Of a stretch of DNA of 56,927 nucleotides, positions 18,058-26,696 are shown in pieces. Under the pieces are notes generated by a model. That model searched no databases and was not told the origin of the DNA. It saw only the letters and a list, made by a program, of their open reading frames with translations. Both the position numbers and the translations under genes were made by a program. How positions within the stretch are numbered: position 1 is the stretch's first letter; each line of letters opens with the position of its first letter. The stretch lies in contig NZ_JAGHFM010000328.1 of the NCBI RefSeq assembly GCF_017888745.1, positions 1 to 56,927 of the forward strand, in the 5' to 3' direction. The stretch is from Terrisporobacter sp. Lineage in GTDB: Bacteria; Bacillota; Clostridia; Peptostreptococcales; Peptostreptococcaceae.

Positions 18058-18870
18058 ATGATAATTACAGTATTAAAGTCAAGTTTCTTGCTAACATTTT
18101 TAACTACAGGGGCTTTTCTTTTATTTGGATATATTTACAGTATTATAGAAAAAAGAAATACTAAATATTTACTATATACATTTGGAAGTGCAGGTATTCT
18201 ATTTACTGGTGTGATCGGAACTACCATTCATGAATTAGGTCACTTGATTATGTGCATTATATTTAAACATAAGATAACTGATTTTCAACTTTTCAACTTT
18301 AAAGGATATAAATACGAAGAAACTTTAGGTTATGTTTCTCACAGATATAATGAGAATAGTATATATCAACAAGTTGGGAACTTTTTCATAGGAGTTGGGC
18401 CTATTATATCAGGAACCTTATTTATTATTTTGAGTTTTAGATTATTATTACCTCATATGTATTCTTTAATTGATATTCAAAATTATGTGAATTACCTTAA
18501 TGAGGTTAACTTAGGAAATATTATTTTATTATTTTTTTCTTTATGTAAATCTTTATTTTTAATGTTGTTTAATATTAAAAATTTATCAAATATAAATTTT
18601 TATATCTTTATTTATTTAATGACTTGTGTATCAACTCATATTTCTTTAAGTAAAAAAGACTTTCAAAATAGTATTATAGGGATTTTTTCTATATTTATCA
18701 TCTATTTTATAGTTTGTTTATTTTTCATAATTTTTAATTTTAATTTGAATGATTTACTAATAAGTTTAATGAATTATAATATTTATTTACTTTTATTTTT
18801 AAGTACTGGTTTAGTCTTTTCTCTTATTTCTTTTCTTTTTACATATATATTTTATGTTATCAAGAAATAA
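18058..18870 (+). CDS. Putative M50-like membrane zinc metallopeptidase
   Basis: I do not recognise a named gene. The protein (270 residues) is strongly hydrophobic with about seven membrane segments. TIHELGHLI at 56-64 holds an intramembrane-type HExxH zinc motif, and FIGVGPIISGTLF near 110-122 could be the second conserved membrane region. This pattern suggests a site-2-protease or spore-type membrane metalloprotease; a clear third ligand of the NxxPxxPxDG type is not seen, so activity is uncertain. AAAGGAG precedes ATG 18058. It is transcribed alone, divergent from spoIIIAA. Repeat copy B and a two-way terminator follow. Confidence 0.6.
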   Translation: MIITVLKSSFLLTFLTTGAFLLFGYIYSIIEKRNTKYLLYTFGSAGILFTGVIGTTIHELGHLIMCIIFKHKITDFQLFNFKGYKYEETLGYVSHRYNENSIYQQVGNFFIGVGPIISGTLFIILSFRLLLPHMYSLIDIQNYVNYLNEVNLGNIILLFFSLCKSLFLMLFNIKNLSNINFYIFIYLMTCVSTHISLSKKDFQNSIIGIFSIFIIYFIVCLFFIIFNFNLNDLLISLMNYNIYLLLFLSTGLVFSLISFLFTYIFYVIKK

Positions 18871-18905
18871 TGATATTATAAAACTTAATTATTAAAATAT
18901 AAAAA

Positions 18906-19000
18906 ATTCACTTCGTTCATGTCGCCAACAACTGTGTCCGTTGCTCAAGTAACAAAGTTGAAAATTATATGTTATCTACAGATTATATAACATATAATTT
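18906..19000. repeat. Structured intergenic element, copy B
   Basis: CGCCAACAACT (18923-18933) and TTGCTCAA (18941-18948) form the conserved box. After 13 nt, a perfect 14-bp inverted repeat follows (18962-18975 with 18987-19000) with an 11-nt loop. The box is shared with copy A at 3101-3191 but the stem sequence is different. No open frame. Confidence 0.6.
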
Positions 19001-19010
19001 CCTTACACTT

Positions 19011-19048
19011 AAAAAGACCATAATAACAATTAATTATCATGGTCTTTT
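19011..19048. terminator. Two-way terminator between the HELGH and ASST-like genes
   Basis: AAAAGACCAT and ATGGTCTTTT form a stem with one internal mismatch extending to ATAA/TTAT, with A-runs and T-runs on both sides. It can serve the plus-strand metalloprotease gene and the minus-strand ASST-like gene. Confidence 0.85.
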
Positions 19049-19056
19049 CATCATAT

Positions 19057-20538
19057 CTATTTAAATTTATAACATCTATATAATCCTTCTCCACTATCAA
19101 ATGAAATTTTAAAATATACTTCCCCAGTAGAATAGTTTTTTTCCATAGCAATTAAGTTTTGATCTATTCCAGGTTGCGTTCCCACACCAATCAAAAATAC
19201 TTCATTCTCACTGTCAATTTCTTGTACTGAACCTGTATATTTATAGAATTCATCTACACTATATTCATTAAACTCAATTACTTCTTTATTTTCCTCATCT
19301 ATTTTAATCTTTATGGCTCTACTATTTTCATTGGCTACACCATTATCATAAATTGTCAAATATCCATCTTCAGTAAGTCTTGCATGATGTTGTCTTGAAA
19401 ATAATTGTTCATCATCTAAGTTAAATTCATCATATTTTCCACCAAGTATCCAAATTATTTCTCCTGTTTCTCTATCCAACTTTACAATAGAATCTGTATT
19501 TCTAAAAGAACAAATTAAATTATTATCATTTGGATCTATTTCCATAGAATTAAAATGTATATAATCTAGAGGAGTTTCATTATCTTCATCGAATGTATTA
19601 TTTTCTACACTCATATTATAAAATTCTTCATAATCTGTACTAATCCATTGCCATATAACTTCTCCATCTTTTACCTCTTGCAATACTTGAGCTACTACTT
19701 CTGTTTTATTTCCATTGCTTAAATTCTCAGGTATATTATCAGCTTCTACAACTTGATAGCTTGATAATATATAGTGATTATCATCTATATAAATAAAATC
19801 ATGGTTTTCAAGTTCTGTACCTTCTTTTATATCGCCATATTCACTTAGTTTAATATTATTTATCTCATTATAATTTTCATCCATAACAACCAATTTGGTA
19901 GGTGAATATCCTACTCCACTAATTCTATTTGAAGACTTATCTACAACTAAATATCCATATCTGACTTTATTATCATCAGTTATTATTTTTTTAAAATCAA
20001 AAGGATTTGATTCTACCTCCTTATAAAAAATTAAATCTCCTTTATTATTTAATTTAAATATATAATTGTGCTCTTCATTGTGAGTTGTTAAGTAGTATTC
20101 TCCATCATAAGGACTATTTGCTTCTACATCATATCCAGGAAAATAAGAACTGTATGTGTTTATATAATAATTGGAATAACTATCTTGTCCATTATATTTT
20201 ATAGATGATTTTATCCTATTATTTTTACTAATTTCATCAACATTAAAAATAATACTTTCTTGTAATTTTACTTCTTCATCATCTAATTTTATAGATTTAA
20301 TTTTTTCTGTTTCTTTAATCAATAATTCATTTTCTGTTGTAGAACTTAATTGTTTAACATTTATACTATTATATTTACCTTCTCCCTTCAAAGTGATATT
20401 TTCTCCATTAATAGATACATTTAATGTGTTTAAAGTTTCCATTGTCGATTGCTTTTTAATGCTAATTATAATAAGATATGATATAACTAGTATTGTAAAA
20501 ATCATAGTTATAGCACTTATTACTTTTCTTTTACTCAA
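19057..20538 (-). CDS. Arylsulfotransferase (ASST)-family protein, membrane-anchored
   Basis: Extracytoplasmic protein of the aryl-sulfate sulfotransferase-like family (PQQ-like beta-propeller). One N-terminal signal anchor (about 8-27), then a beta-sandwich region (about 35-150) and the propeller. Family marks are the DYIHFNSMEIDPNDNN segment near 325-340, IVKLDRETGEIIWILGG soon after, and FSRQHHARLTEDG near 380, containing conserved histidines. 493 residues. The start is TTG 20538, 8 nt after GGGAGG. Known members move sulfate between phenols; the substrate here is unknown. It has no functional neighbour that explains it. Confidence 0.75.
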   Translation of the reverse strand: MSKRKVISAITMIFTILVISYLIIISIKKQSTMETLNTLNVSINGENITLKGEGKYNSINVKQLSSTTENELLIKETEKIKSIKLDDEEVKLQESIIFNVDEISKNNRIKSSIKYNGQDSYSNYYINTYSSYFPGYDVEANSPYDGEYYLTTHNEEHNYIFKLNNKGDLIFYKEVESNPFDFKKIITDDNKVRYGYLVVDKSSNRISGVGYSPTKLVVMDENYNEINNIKLSEYGDIKEGTELENHDFIYIDDNHYILSSYQVVEADNIPENLSNGNKTEVVAQVLQEVKDGEVIWQWISTDYEEFYNMSVENNTFDEDNETPLDYIHFNSMEIDPNDNNLICSFRNTDSIVKLDRETGEIIWILGGKYDEFNLDDEQLFSRQHHARLTEDGYLTIYDNGVANENSRAIKIKIDEENKEVIEFNEYSVDEFYKYTGSVQEIDSENEVFLIGVGTQPGIDQNLIAMEKNYSTGEVYFKISFDSGEGLYRCYKFK

Positions 20539-20643
20539 TATACTTCCTCCCTTAAATATTTACTAAATTTATCATATATAACCCTCCTGTATTAAAAATG
20601 AATTTTAGATAAAATTAGAATGAATTTTTTTAGCCAAATGTGA

Positions 20644-20649
20644 TATAAT
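20644..20649 (+). promoter_or_regulatory. Extended -10 promoter of yaaA
   Basis: TGATATAAT (20641-20649) is an exact extended -10 element, 60 nt before the start; the -35 is weak (TGAATT 17 nt upstream). Confidence 0.5.
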
Positions 20650-20708
20650 AATGAACTAATTTGGGTATAAATTCTTAATAAATTCACATTTACAAAGGAG
20701 GTTTTCAT

Positions 20709-21464
20709 TTGATTGCAATTATCTCACCTGCTAAAAATATGAGAAATATTAAAATAGACAATATAAAACCTGAAGTATACGGTAAAAATAGATTATTTTC
20801 AAAGGAAACAGAAGAAATTATTAATGTTCTAAAGGCGTTAAGTCCTTGGGATATAGGGTCTTTTATGAAGGTTAATGAGAAAATAGCATTTCAATCTTAT
20901 GCATATTTTCAAGACTTTAATTTTGAAGATGAAGGTGTTTGCGCTCTTTTAGCCTATGATGGATTAGCATTTAAAAATATTAAAACCGAAGAATTCACAG
21001 AGGATGATTTTGATTTTGCCAATGATCATATAAGAATTTTAGATGCTTTTTATGGAATAGTTAATCCACTTGATGGTGTATTACCTTATAGATTAGAAAT
21101 GCAATATCCTATAAAAATCAACGATAAAAATCTTTATAAATTTTGGAATGATAAATTATATAAAAAGTTATATGAAGAAGACAATGTTATAATAAATTTA
21201 GCTTCTGAAGAATACGCTAAGACAATAAGACCGTTTTTAAATGAAGACAATATTTTTATCGACATAGATTTTAAGGTTCATAGAGATGGAAAATTAAAAA
21301 CTATGGGTACATGGGCAAAAATGGCACGTGGACAAATGGTCAAATATCTAGTCCAAAATAAAATAAATAATCCTGAAGATTTAAAATATTTTACTTTTGA
21401 TGGATATAAATTTGATGAAAGTTTATCAACAGAAAGAAAATATATTTTTATTAAACAAGACTAA
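20709..21464 (+). CDS. yaaA: YaaA, peroxide stress resistance protein
   Basis: Member of the DUF328/UPF0246 family; E. coli YaaA limits intracellular free iron and so protects DNA during peroxide stress. The N-terminal family signature is IISPAKNM (residues 4-11). Other conserved parts are LLAYDGLAF (about 75-83), the NPLDGVLPYRLEM segment near 119-131 and KTMGTWAKMARGQMVKY near 198-214. 251 residues is the family length. The start is TTG 20709, 8 nt after AAAGGAGG; the next ATG is inside the signature. It is transcribed alone. Confidence 0.95.
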   Translation: MIAIISPAKNMRNIKIDNIKPEVYGKNRLFSKETEEIINVLKALSPWDIGSFMKVNEKIAFQSYAYFQDFNFEDEGVCALLAYDGLAFKNIKTEEFTEDDFDFANDHIRILDAFYGIVNPLDGVLPYRLEMQYPIKINDKNLYKFWNDKLYKKLYEEDNVIINLASEEYAKTIRPFLNEDNIFIDIDFKVHRDGKLKTMGTWAKMARGQMVKYLVQNKINNPEDLKYFTFDGYKFDESLSTERKYIFIKQD

Positions 21465-21494
21465 TAATTACTTTAAATAAAAATATATTCATCT

Positions 21495-21531
21495 AAAAAA
21501 TCCCCTCCACTAATAATGGAAGGGATTTTTT
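21495..21531. terminator. Two-way terminator between yaaA and plsX
   Basis: AAAAAATCCC-CTCCA pairs with TGGAA-GGGATTTTTT (one mismatch, 7-nt loop). A-runs and T-runs on both sides serve both convergent genes. Confidence 0.9.
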
Positions 21532-21571
21532 AATTGTAGTAAATCTATATTTATAATTATTAATTATAAAT

Positions 21572-22609
21572 TTACTTTTCTTCAACTTTATTTTCTTCTT
21601 GTTGCTTTTCTGCTTCTTTTTTAGCTAATATATAAGATTCTATATCTTCAACAACATTACCTTGTGCAAAATTAATAGCTTGTTTTATAGCATTTTTTAT
21701 TGCTTTTGAGTCAGAACTTCCATGGGCTTTTATAACTCCACCTTTTACCCCTAAGAAAGGTGCTCCACCATATTCTGAGTAATCAAGGAATGCTTTTAAC
21801 TTTCTCATATCTTCCTTTATTAATAAAGCTCCTAACTTACCTTTAAAGCTACTCATAAGAGTTTCTTTCATAAGCTTCATCATGCCCATTGCTACACCTT
21901 CACAAGTTTTTAACATTATATTTCCTGTGAATCCATCACAAACGATTACATCAGCTTTAGACTCGATTACATCTCTACCTTCTATATTACCTACAAAGTT
22001 TAAGTCCATATTCTTTAATTCTTCATAAGCAGCTTTTACAAGTTCATTTCCTTTTCCTTCTTCAGAGCCTATATTACCAAGACCTATTCTAGGATTTTCC
22101 ATTCCTAAAACTTTTTTAAGATATATATTACTCATCATAGCAAATTCACTTAAGTTTCTAGGCTTACAATCTGCATTGGCACCACTATCTGCTATTATAG
22201 TCATTCCACCTTTTATATTAGGCATACAAGGACATAGACAAGGTCTATCTATCCCTTTTATTCTTCCTACTATCAATGTAGCTCCTGTAAGAAGTGCTCC
22301 TGTACTCCCTGCAGAAACTATAGCATCTGCTTTATTTTCTTTTACTAAATTAAGTGCAACTACCATAGAAGAGTCTTTTTTCCTTCTTATAGCTTGAACT
22401 GGTTTATCTTCATTTTCTATTATTTCTGTAGTATGAATAATTTCTAACTTACTTCTATCAAACTCATAAGTAGCAAATTCTTGTTCAAGTATCTCCTTAT
22501 CTCCTGTAATAGCTATTTCTACATCAAATTCTTTAATAGCTTCTACAACTCCACCTACTATGGCTTTAGGTGCATTATCGCCACCCATACCATCGACAAC
22601 TATTCTCAT
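21572..22609 (-). CDS. plsX: PlsX, phosphate acyltransferase
   Basis: Converts acyl-ACP to acyl-phosphate for PlsY, the first step in phospholipid synthesis; peripheral on the cytoplasmic membrane face. The N-terminal MGGDNAPKAIVGG (8-20), SAGSTGALLTGA near 100, DSGANADCKPRNL near 140 and DGFTGNIMLK near 225 are family motifs. 345 residues, with a charged lysine/glutamate tail (from about 325) beyond the usual end. GGAGGG precedes ATG 22609. It has its own promoter after the rpmF terminator. The usual fab genes do not follow. Confidence 0.96.
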   Translation of the reverse strand: MRIVVDGMGGDNAPKAIVGGVVEAIKEFDVEIAITGDKEILEQEFATYEFDRSKLEIIHTTEIIENEDKPVQAIRRKKDSSMVVALNLVKENKADAIVSAGSTGALLTGATLIVGRIKGIDRPCLCPCMPNIKGGMTIIADSGANADCKPRNLSEFAMMSNIYLKKVLGMENPRIGLGNIGSEEGKGNELVKAAYEELKNMDLNFVGNIEGRDVIESKADVIVCDGFTGNIMLKTCEGVAMGMMKLMKETLMSSFKGKLGALLIKEDMRKLKAFLDYSEYGGAPFLGVKGGVIKAHGSSDSKAIKNAIKQAINFAQGNVVEDIESYILAKKEAEKQQEENKVEEK

Positions 22610-22680
22610 ACTGACCCTCCTTATATATTTATCTATTTATATATATACAAATATTTTTATTTTTACAAATTATTACTAAT

Positions 22681-22709
22681 ATTCTACATTAACGATTTAT
22701 TTTTTTCAA
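22681..22709 (-). promoter_or_regulatory. Sigma-A promoter of plsX
   Basis: On the minus strand TTGAAA (complement of 22704-22709), 17 nt, TAGAAT (complement of 22681-22686), between the rpmF terminator and plsX. Confidence 0.6.
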
Positions 22710-22735
22710 CTCTCACTTATATTTATATTTTAACA

Positions 22736-22766
22736 AAAAAACATGTAGATTAATCTACATGTTTTT
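22736..22766 (-). terminator. Terminator of the yceD-rpmF operon
   Basis: Near-perfect palindrome with arms around ACATGTAGAT and ATCTACATGT flanked by A-runs and T-runs, 10 nt after rpmF. Confidence 0.88.
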
Positions 22767-22775
22767 AAAATATCA

Positions 22776-22952
22776 TTATTCAGATATAACTTCTTTACCT
22801 TTGTAGTGTCCACAATCTGGACAAACTCTATGTGGTAATTTTGGTTCATGACATTGTGGACACTCTACGAATCCTGTTGCTGTCATTTTTGAGTTAGCCG
22901 CTCTTCTCATTTTAGTTTTTGATTTAGCTGTTTTACGCTTAGGTACTGCCAT
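22776..22952 (-). CDS. rpmF: Ribosomal protein bL32
   Basis: Large-subunit protein of 58 residues. The reading frame starts [20 protein letters not shown], the standard bL32 N-terminus. A four-cysteine zinc ribbon is intact: CPQC near 31-34 and CPDC near 44-47, so this is the zinc-containing form. GGAGG precedes ATG 22952, 13 nt after yceD. The yceD-rpmF pairing is conserved across bacteria. The gene is easy to miss because of its length. Confidence 0.98.
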   Translation of the reverse strand: MAVPKRKTAKSKTKMRRAANSKMTATGFVECPQCHEPKLPHRVCPDCGHYKGKEVISE

Positions 22953-22965
22953 TTACGCCACCTCC

Positions 22966-23493
22966 TTAGTCATTTTTGAACAAATCTTTTAATTTAGCAA
23001 AACGTGGATCTATTTCATCCTCGTCGTTGGCAATTTGGCTACATGCACAAGTTTCTCTATTTAGGTTAGCTCCACAATTTTGACAAAGTCCTTCGCACTC
23101 TTCATGACAAAGAACTTGCTGTGGTAAATTAAAGATTAATGTTTGTCCTATTATATCAGTTAAATTGACTTCATCTCCGTCAATAATAAAAGCATCATAA
23201 TCTTCAAATTCATCTTCATCAAAATTTTCTCTAACTAAGAAACCCTCTATAGCATATTCTATTGGTACTTTAACTTCATCTAAACATCTAGCACAGTTAT
23301 CTAATATTTCAAAGCTAACAATAGCATCCAAATAATAGCCTTTATTTGTTCTAGATACCTTACCTTTAAGGTTAATCGGTGAAGTTACATTATATGTGTT
23401 CTCACAATAATTAATACTATCAATTTTTTGTGAAAAATTCAAGTCTATTTTATCAGTTTCTTTTCTGTTTAACTTATCTAGACTAATTATCAT
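22966..23493 (-). CDS. yceD: YceD/DUF177 family protein
   Basis: Conserved protein next to rpmF in most bacteria; in E. coli and plants the family is linked to 23S rRNA/50S maturation. 175 residues. Motifs: LDNCARCLDEVKVPIE near 88-103 and a C-terminal cysteine cluster (CHEECEGLCQNCGANL, then CAC) near 133-160 that may bind metal. GAGGTGA precedes ATG 23493. A strong promoter lies 30 nt upstream. Confidence 0.9.
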   Translation of the reverse strand: MIISLDKLNRKETDKIDLNFSQKIDSINYCENTYNVTSPINLKGKVSRTNKGYYLDAIVSFEILDNCARCLDEVKVPIEYAIEGFLVRENFDEDEFEDYDAFIIDGDEVNLTDIIGQTLIFNLPQQVLCHEECEGLCQNCGANLNRETCACSQIANDEDEIDPRFAKLKDLFKND

Positions 23494-23521
23494 ACTTTCA
23501 CCTCGTTATATTACCAAATTC

Positions 23522-23550
23522 ATTATACAAATCTAGTCAATGTTTGTCAA
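23522..23550 (-). promoter_or_regulatory. Consensus sigma-A promoter of yceD-rpmF
   Basis: On the minus strand TTGACA (complement of 23545-23550), exactly 17 nt, TATAAT (complement of 23522-23527). Both hexamers are perfect. An inverted repeat TCAAGTA/TACTTGA overlaps the -35 and could be an operator (inference). Confidence 0.88.
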
Positions 23551-23622
23551 GTATTTTTACTTGATAGTAAAAATAAGATTACAATACTTTATATTTGTTT
23601 ACTGAGATATATCAATAAATCA

Positions 23623-23652
23623 TTTTAAGGTAGGTCAAAGCCTACCTTAAAA
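23623..23652. terminator. Terminator of ackA
   Basis: Perfect 12-bp stem (23623-23634 with 23641-23652) and 6-nt loop. The arms end in T and A runs; the minus-strand T-run is short. Confidence 0.75.
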
Positions 23653-23690
23653 CTTTACATATATTATTCACAATTAAAATATTTTATTAA

Positions 23691-24887
23691 TTATTTAACT
23701 AATGCTAAAGTATCTCTAGCTATCATTAATTCTTCGTTAGTTGGTATTAATAATATCTTAACTTTAGAATCTTCAGTAGATATTACTCTTTCTTTTCCTC
23801 TAACTTTGTTAGCTTCTTTATCTAATTTCATTCCTAAGAATTCCATGTTTGTAGCTATAGCTTCTCTCATGTCTATTCCATTTTCACCAACACCTGCAGT
23901 GAATACAACAGCATCTACACCGTTCATTTCAGCAGCATAAGATCCTATATATTTCTTAACTCTTTGAGCATATGCATCTAAAGCAACTTGAGCTTTTTCG
24001 TCACCATTAGCAGCTGCGTCTTCTATATCTCTAAAGTCACTTGATATACCAGTCATACCATATACTCCAGATTGTTTATTCATTAAGTTATCTAATTGAT
24101 CTGCATTTAAGTTTTCTTTTCTCATTAAGAATGGTAATATTGCTGCATCTATATCTCCACATCTAGTTCCCATTATTAATCCTTCTAATGGAGTGAATCC
24201 CATAGAAGTATCTACACATTTTCCACCATCTACTGCTGCTATAGAAGCACCATTTCCTAAGTGGCAAGTTATTATTTTTACATCTTCTATGTTTTTACCT
24301 AACATAGCAGCTGCTCTTTGAGATACATATTTGTGAGAAGTACCGTGGAATCCGTATCTTCTTACACCATATTTAGTGTATAACTCATGAGGTAATCCAT
24401 ATAAATAAGATTTTTTAGGCATTGTTTGATGGAAAGCAGTATCGAATACAGCTACCATTGGTACACCTGGAAGTATAGCTTTACAAGCATCTATTCCCAT
24501 TATGTTTGCTGGATTGTGAAGTGGAGCTAAATCTATACATTCTTTTAATGCAGCTTCAACTTCGTCATTTATAACTACAGAAGTAGCGAACTTTTCACCT
24601 GCATGAACAACTCTGTGTCCTACAGCTTCAACTTCTTTAATATCTTTTACACCACCGTAAGTTGGGTCAACTACAGCATCTAAAACTAATTTTATAGCTT
24701 CTTCATGGTTTTTCATTGATTGTTCAACTATGTATTTACCTTCAACACCATCTTTTTCTTGTTTTAATATAGAACCTTCTATACCTATTCTTTCAACAAG
24801 TCCTACACATAATACTGCTTCATTTTCCATATCTATTAATTGATATTTTAATGAAGAACTACCACAGTTTAATACTAATACTTTCAT
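23691..24887 (-). CDS. ackA: Acetate kinase
   Basis: Interconverts acetyl phosphate plus ADP with acetate plus ATP, the energy-yielding end of acetate fermentation. ASKHA fold. The N-terminal signature is [13 protein letters not shown] (residues 4-16), the second is [16 protein letters not shown] near 175-190. [15 protein letters not shown] near 208-222 and FTAGVGENG near 322 are active-site loops. 398 residues. ATG 24887 follows AAGGAGG by 10 nt; the TTG three codons upstream is discarded. The usual pta neighbour is absent; it stands alone, divergent from tmcAL. Confidence 0.98.
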   Translation of the reverse strand: MKVLVLNCGSSSLKYQLIDMENEAVLCVGLVERIGIEGSILKQEKDGVEGKYIVEQSMKNHEEAIKLVLDAVVDPTYGGVKDIKEVEAVGHRVVHAGEKFATSVVINDEVEAALKECIDLAPLHNPANIMGIDACKAILPGVPMVAVFDTAFHQTMPKKSYLYGLPHELYTKYGVRRYGFHGTSHKYVSQRAAAMLGKNIEDVKIITCHLGNGASIAAVDGGKCVDTSMGFTPLEGLIMGTRCGDIDAAILPFLMRKENLNADQLDNLMNKQSGVYGMTGISSDFRDIEDAAANGDEKAQVALDAYAQRVKKYIGSYAAEMNGVDAVVFTAGVGENGIDMREAIATNMEFLGMKLDKEANKVRGKERVISTEDSKVKILLIPTNEELMIARDTLALVK

Positions 24888-25195
24888 TATTAGCAATCCT
24901 CCTTAAAAATTAATGTTTTCCTTAAATTAATATCCAAAATGATTATTTAACTTTTAATTGTCAATCATAATAAATATAACACCTTTTTTATTAAAAGTAC
25001 ATACTATTTATAAATATTTCATTACATAATATTTTCATATTATGATGAAATATAATATCTTATTTGATATAATAAATAGCTAATACGTTTTAAATTTTTA
25101 ATAAGATGTCTTATTTATTATTAATATAATAAAATATAATTATGTGTATTTTTTACACATTTACATTATTATATTATCAAATATTTCATCTGAAT
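24888..25195. other. Divergent ackA-tmcAL intergenic region, no gene seen
   Basis: Extremely AT-rich. It holds imperfect direct repeats containing TCTTATTT near 25057 and 25109 and a small GTGTA/TACAC stem near 25144-25158. I found no convincing ackA -35/-10 pair and no open frame with a ribosome site. Confidence 0.6.
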
Positions 25196-25224
25196 TTGTC
25201 AACTTTTAAATTGTAACATATTAT
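25196..25224 (+). promoter_or_regulatory. Candidate sigma-A promoter of tmcAL
   Basis: TTGTCA (25196-25201), 17 nt, TATTAT (25219-25224), 30 nt before the start codon. Confidence 0.6.
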
Positions 25225-25253
25225 ATAGTAAAAATTACCACAAGGAGAAATAT

Positions 25254-26519
25254 ATGAATATACTAGGACTAATTGTTGAGTATAACCCTTTTCACAATGG
25301 TCATTTATACCATTTAGAAAAATCTAAAAAAATAACAAAAGCAACTCATACCATAGCTGTTATGAGTGGTTCTTTTTTACAAAGAGGAGAACCTGCTTTA
25401 TTTGATAAATATACTAGAGCTGAGATAGCAGTAAAAAATGGTGTCGATTTAGTTATAGAACTTCCTACCCTTTACTCATGTCAAAGTGCAGAAATTTTTT
25501 CCCATGGAGCAATTACAACTTTAAACTCTTTAAATTGTGTTGACTCAGTTTGTTTTGGAAGTGAAGAAGGGAGTATAGATGTTCTTAAAATTATTTCAAA
25601 AATATTAGTTGAAGAACCTATAGATTTTAAGACCTATTTAAAAAAGTATCTCGATGAAGGATTGGTTTTCCCCACAGCAAGAAGCAAAGCATTATATGAT
25701 TATATAAACGAGAATAATATTTTGAATATATCTGAAAATAAACTTCAAAATATTTTAAATTCATCTAACAATATACTAGGAATTGAATATATAAAAAGTT
25801 TAATTAAACTTAATAGTTCTATAAAACCTTTTACAATTAGTAGAATTGCTTCACAGTATAACTCAAGTGATATAAACAGTAATATTTGTTCTGCAACAGC
25901 CATAAGAAATGTTTTAAAAGACAATCTTAATTTGCAACAAATCGAAAATGTTGTCCCTAATCCTACTTTTGTTGATATAAAAAATAATATGAATGCTAAT
26001 TTCAATCCAGTATTTGACTATATGTTTTATGACTTATTATCATCAACAATAGTTAGAGATTATGAAAACCTTGAAAAATATTTTGAAGTTAATGAAGGAA
26101 TAGAAAATAAAATTTACTCAAACATCTTTACAAGTAAAAATCTCGATGATTTAATTTCATCAATAAAATCTAAACGCTATACTATGACTAAAGTTAAACG
26201 TACATTAAATAATATTTTACTAGGCATAACAAAAGATGATGTAATTAGCACAAAAGATATTTGTAGTATACCCTATATAAGAGTTTTAGCATTCAATGAT
26301 AAAGGAAGAGAAATTATAAGGCAAATAAAAAAATCATCAGATATAGAAATTATAACTAAACTATCTAAAATAAGCCACATTAGCGATCCTTTATTTAATA
26401 CTTTAATTAAATACGATATCAAATCAAGTAATATGTATAATCTTATTTATTATAAAAATAATAAATCTCTAATAAAAGGACCTATGGACTTTTATTTCTC
26501 GCCAAGATATGTATTATAA
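25254..26519 (+). CDS. tmcAL: TmcAL, tRNA(Met) cytidine acetate ligase
   Basis: Uses ATP and acetate to acetylate the wobble cytidine of elongator tRNA-Met (ac4C34), replacing the acetyl-CoA-dependent TmcA. Nucleotidyltransferase-like fold: the N-terminal [16 protein letters not shown] contains HNGH at 14-17, and FLQRGEPA with the following DKYTRAE segment near 42-56 is a family mark. 421 residues. AAGGAG precedes ATG 25254. It is divergent from ackA, whose product acetate is its substrate. Confidence 0.93.
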   Translation: MNILGLIVEYNPFHNGHLYHLEKSKKITKATHTIAVMSGSFLQRGEPALFDKYTRAEIAVKNGVDLVIELPTLYSCQSAEIFSHGAITTLNSLNCVDSVCFGSEEGSIDVLKIISKILVEEPIDFKTYLKKYLDEGLVFPTARSKALYDYINENNILNISENKLQNILNSSNNILGIEYIKSLIKLNSSIKPFTISRIASQYNSSDINSNICSATAIRNVLKDNLNLQQIENVVPNPTFVDIKNNMNANFNPVFDYMFYDLLSSTIVRDYENLEKYFEVNEGIENKIYSNIFTSKNLDDLISSIKSKRYTMTKVKRTLNNILLGITKDDVISTKDICSIPYIRVLAFNDKGREIIRQIKKSSDIEIITKLSKISHISDPLFNTLIKYDIKSSNMYNLIYYKNNKSLIKGPMDFYFSPRYVL

Positions 26520-26550
26520 AAAGCTATAAATATTTTAATTATAGCTTTTT
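26518..26550 (+). terminator. Terminator of tmcAL
   Basis: AAAAAGCTATAA (26518-26529) pairs perfectly with TTATAGCTTTTT (26539-26550); the stem starts inside the stop codon. No promoter was assigned in the 146 nt before ylbJ. Confidence 0.88.
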
Positions 26551-26696
26551 ATTTTATATTCTTTTTTATTATTTTTAAATAAACTTCTTGTTATTATTAG
26601 CTTTTCTGTTTATTAAATTTTATCATTCTAAATTTTTCATATTTTATTTTGAAGTTTAATATAATATCTTAAAGTCTTTAATACATAGGTGATAAT

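Noticed and set aside
23522..23570. FapR operator at the yceD-rpmF promoter
   Set aside because: No TTAGTACC-type palindrome is present; the TCAAGTA/TACTTGA repeat is a different sequence.
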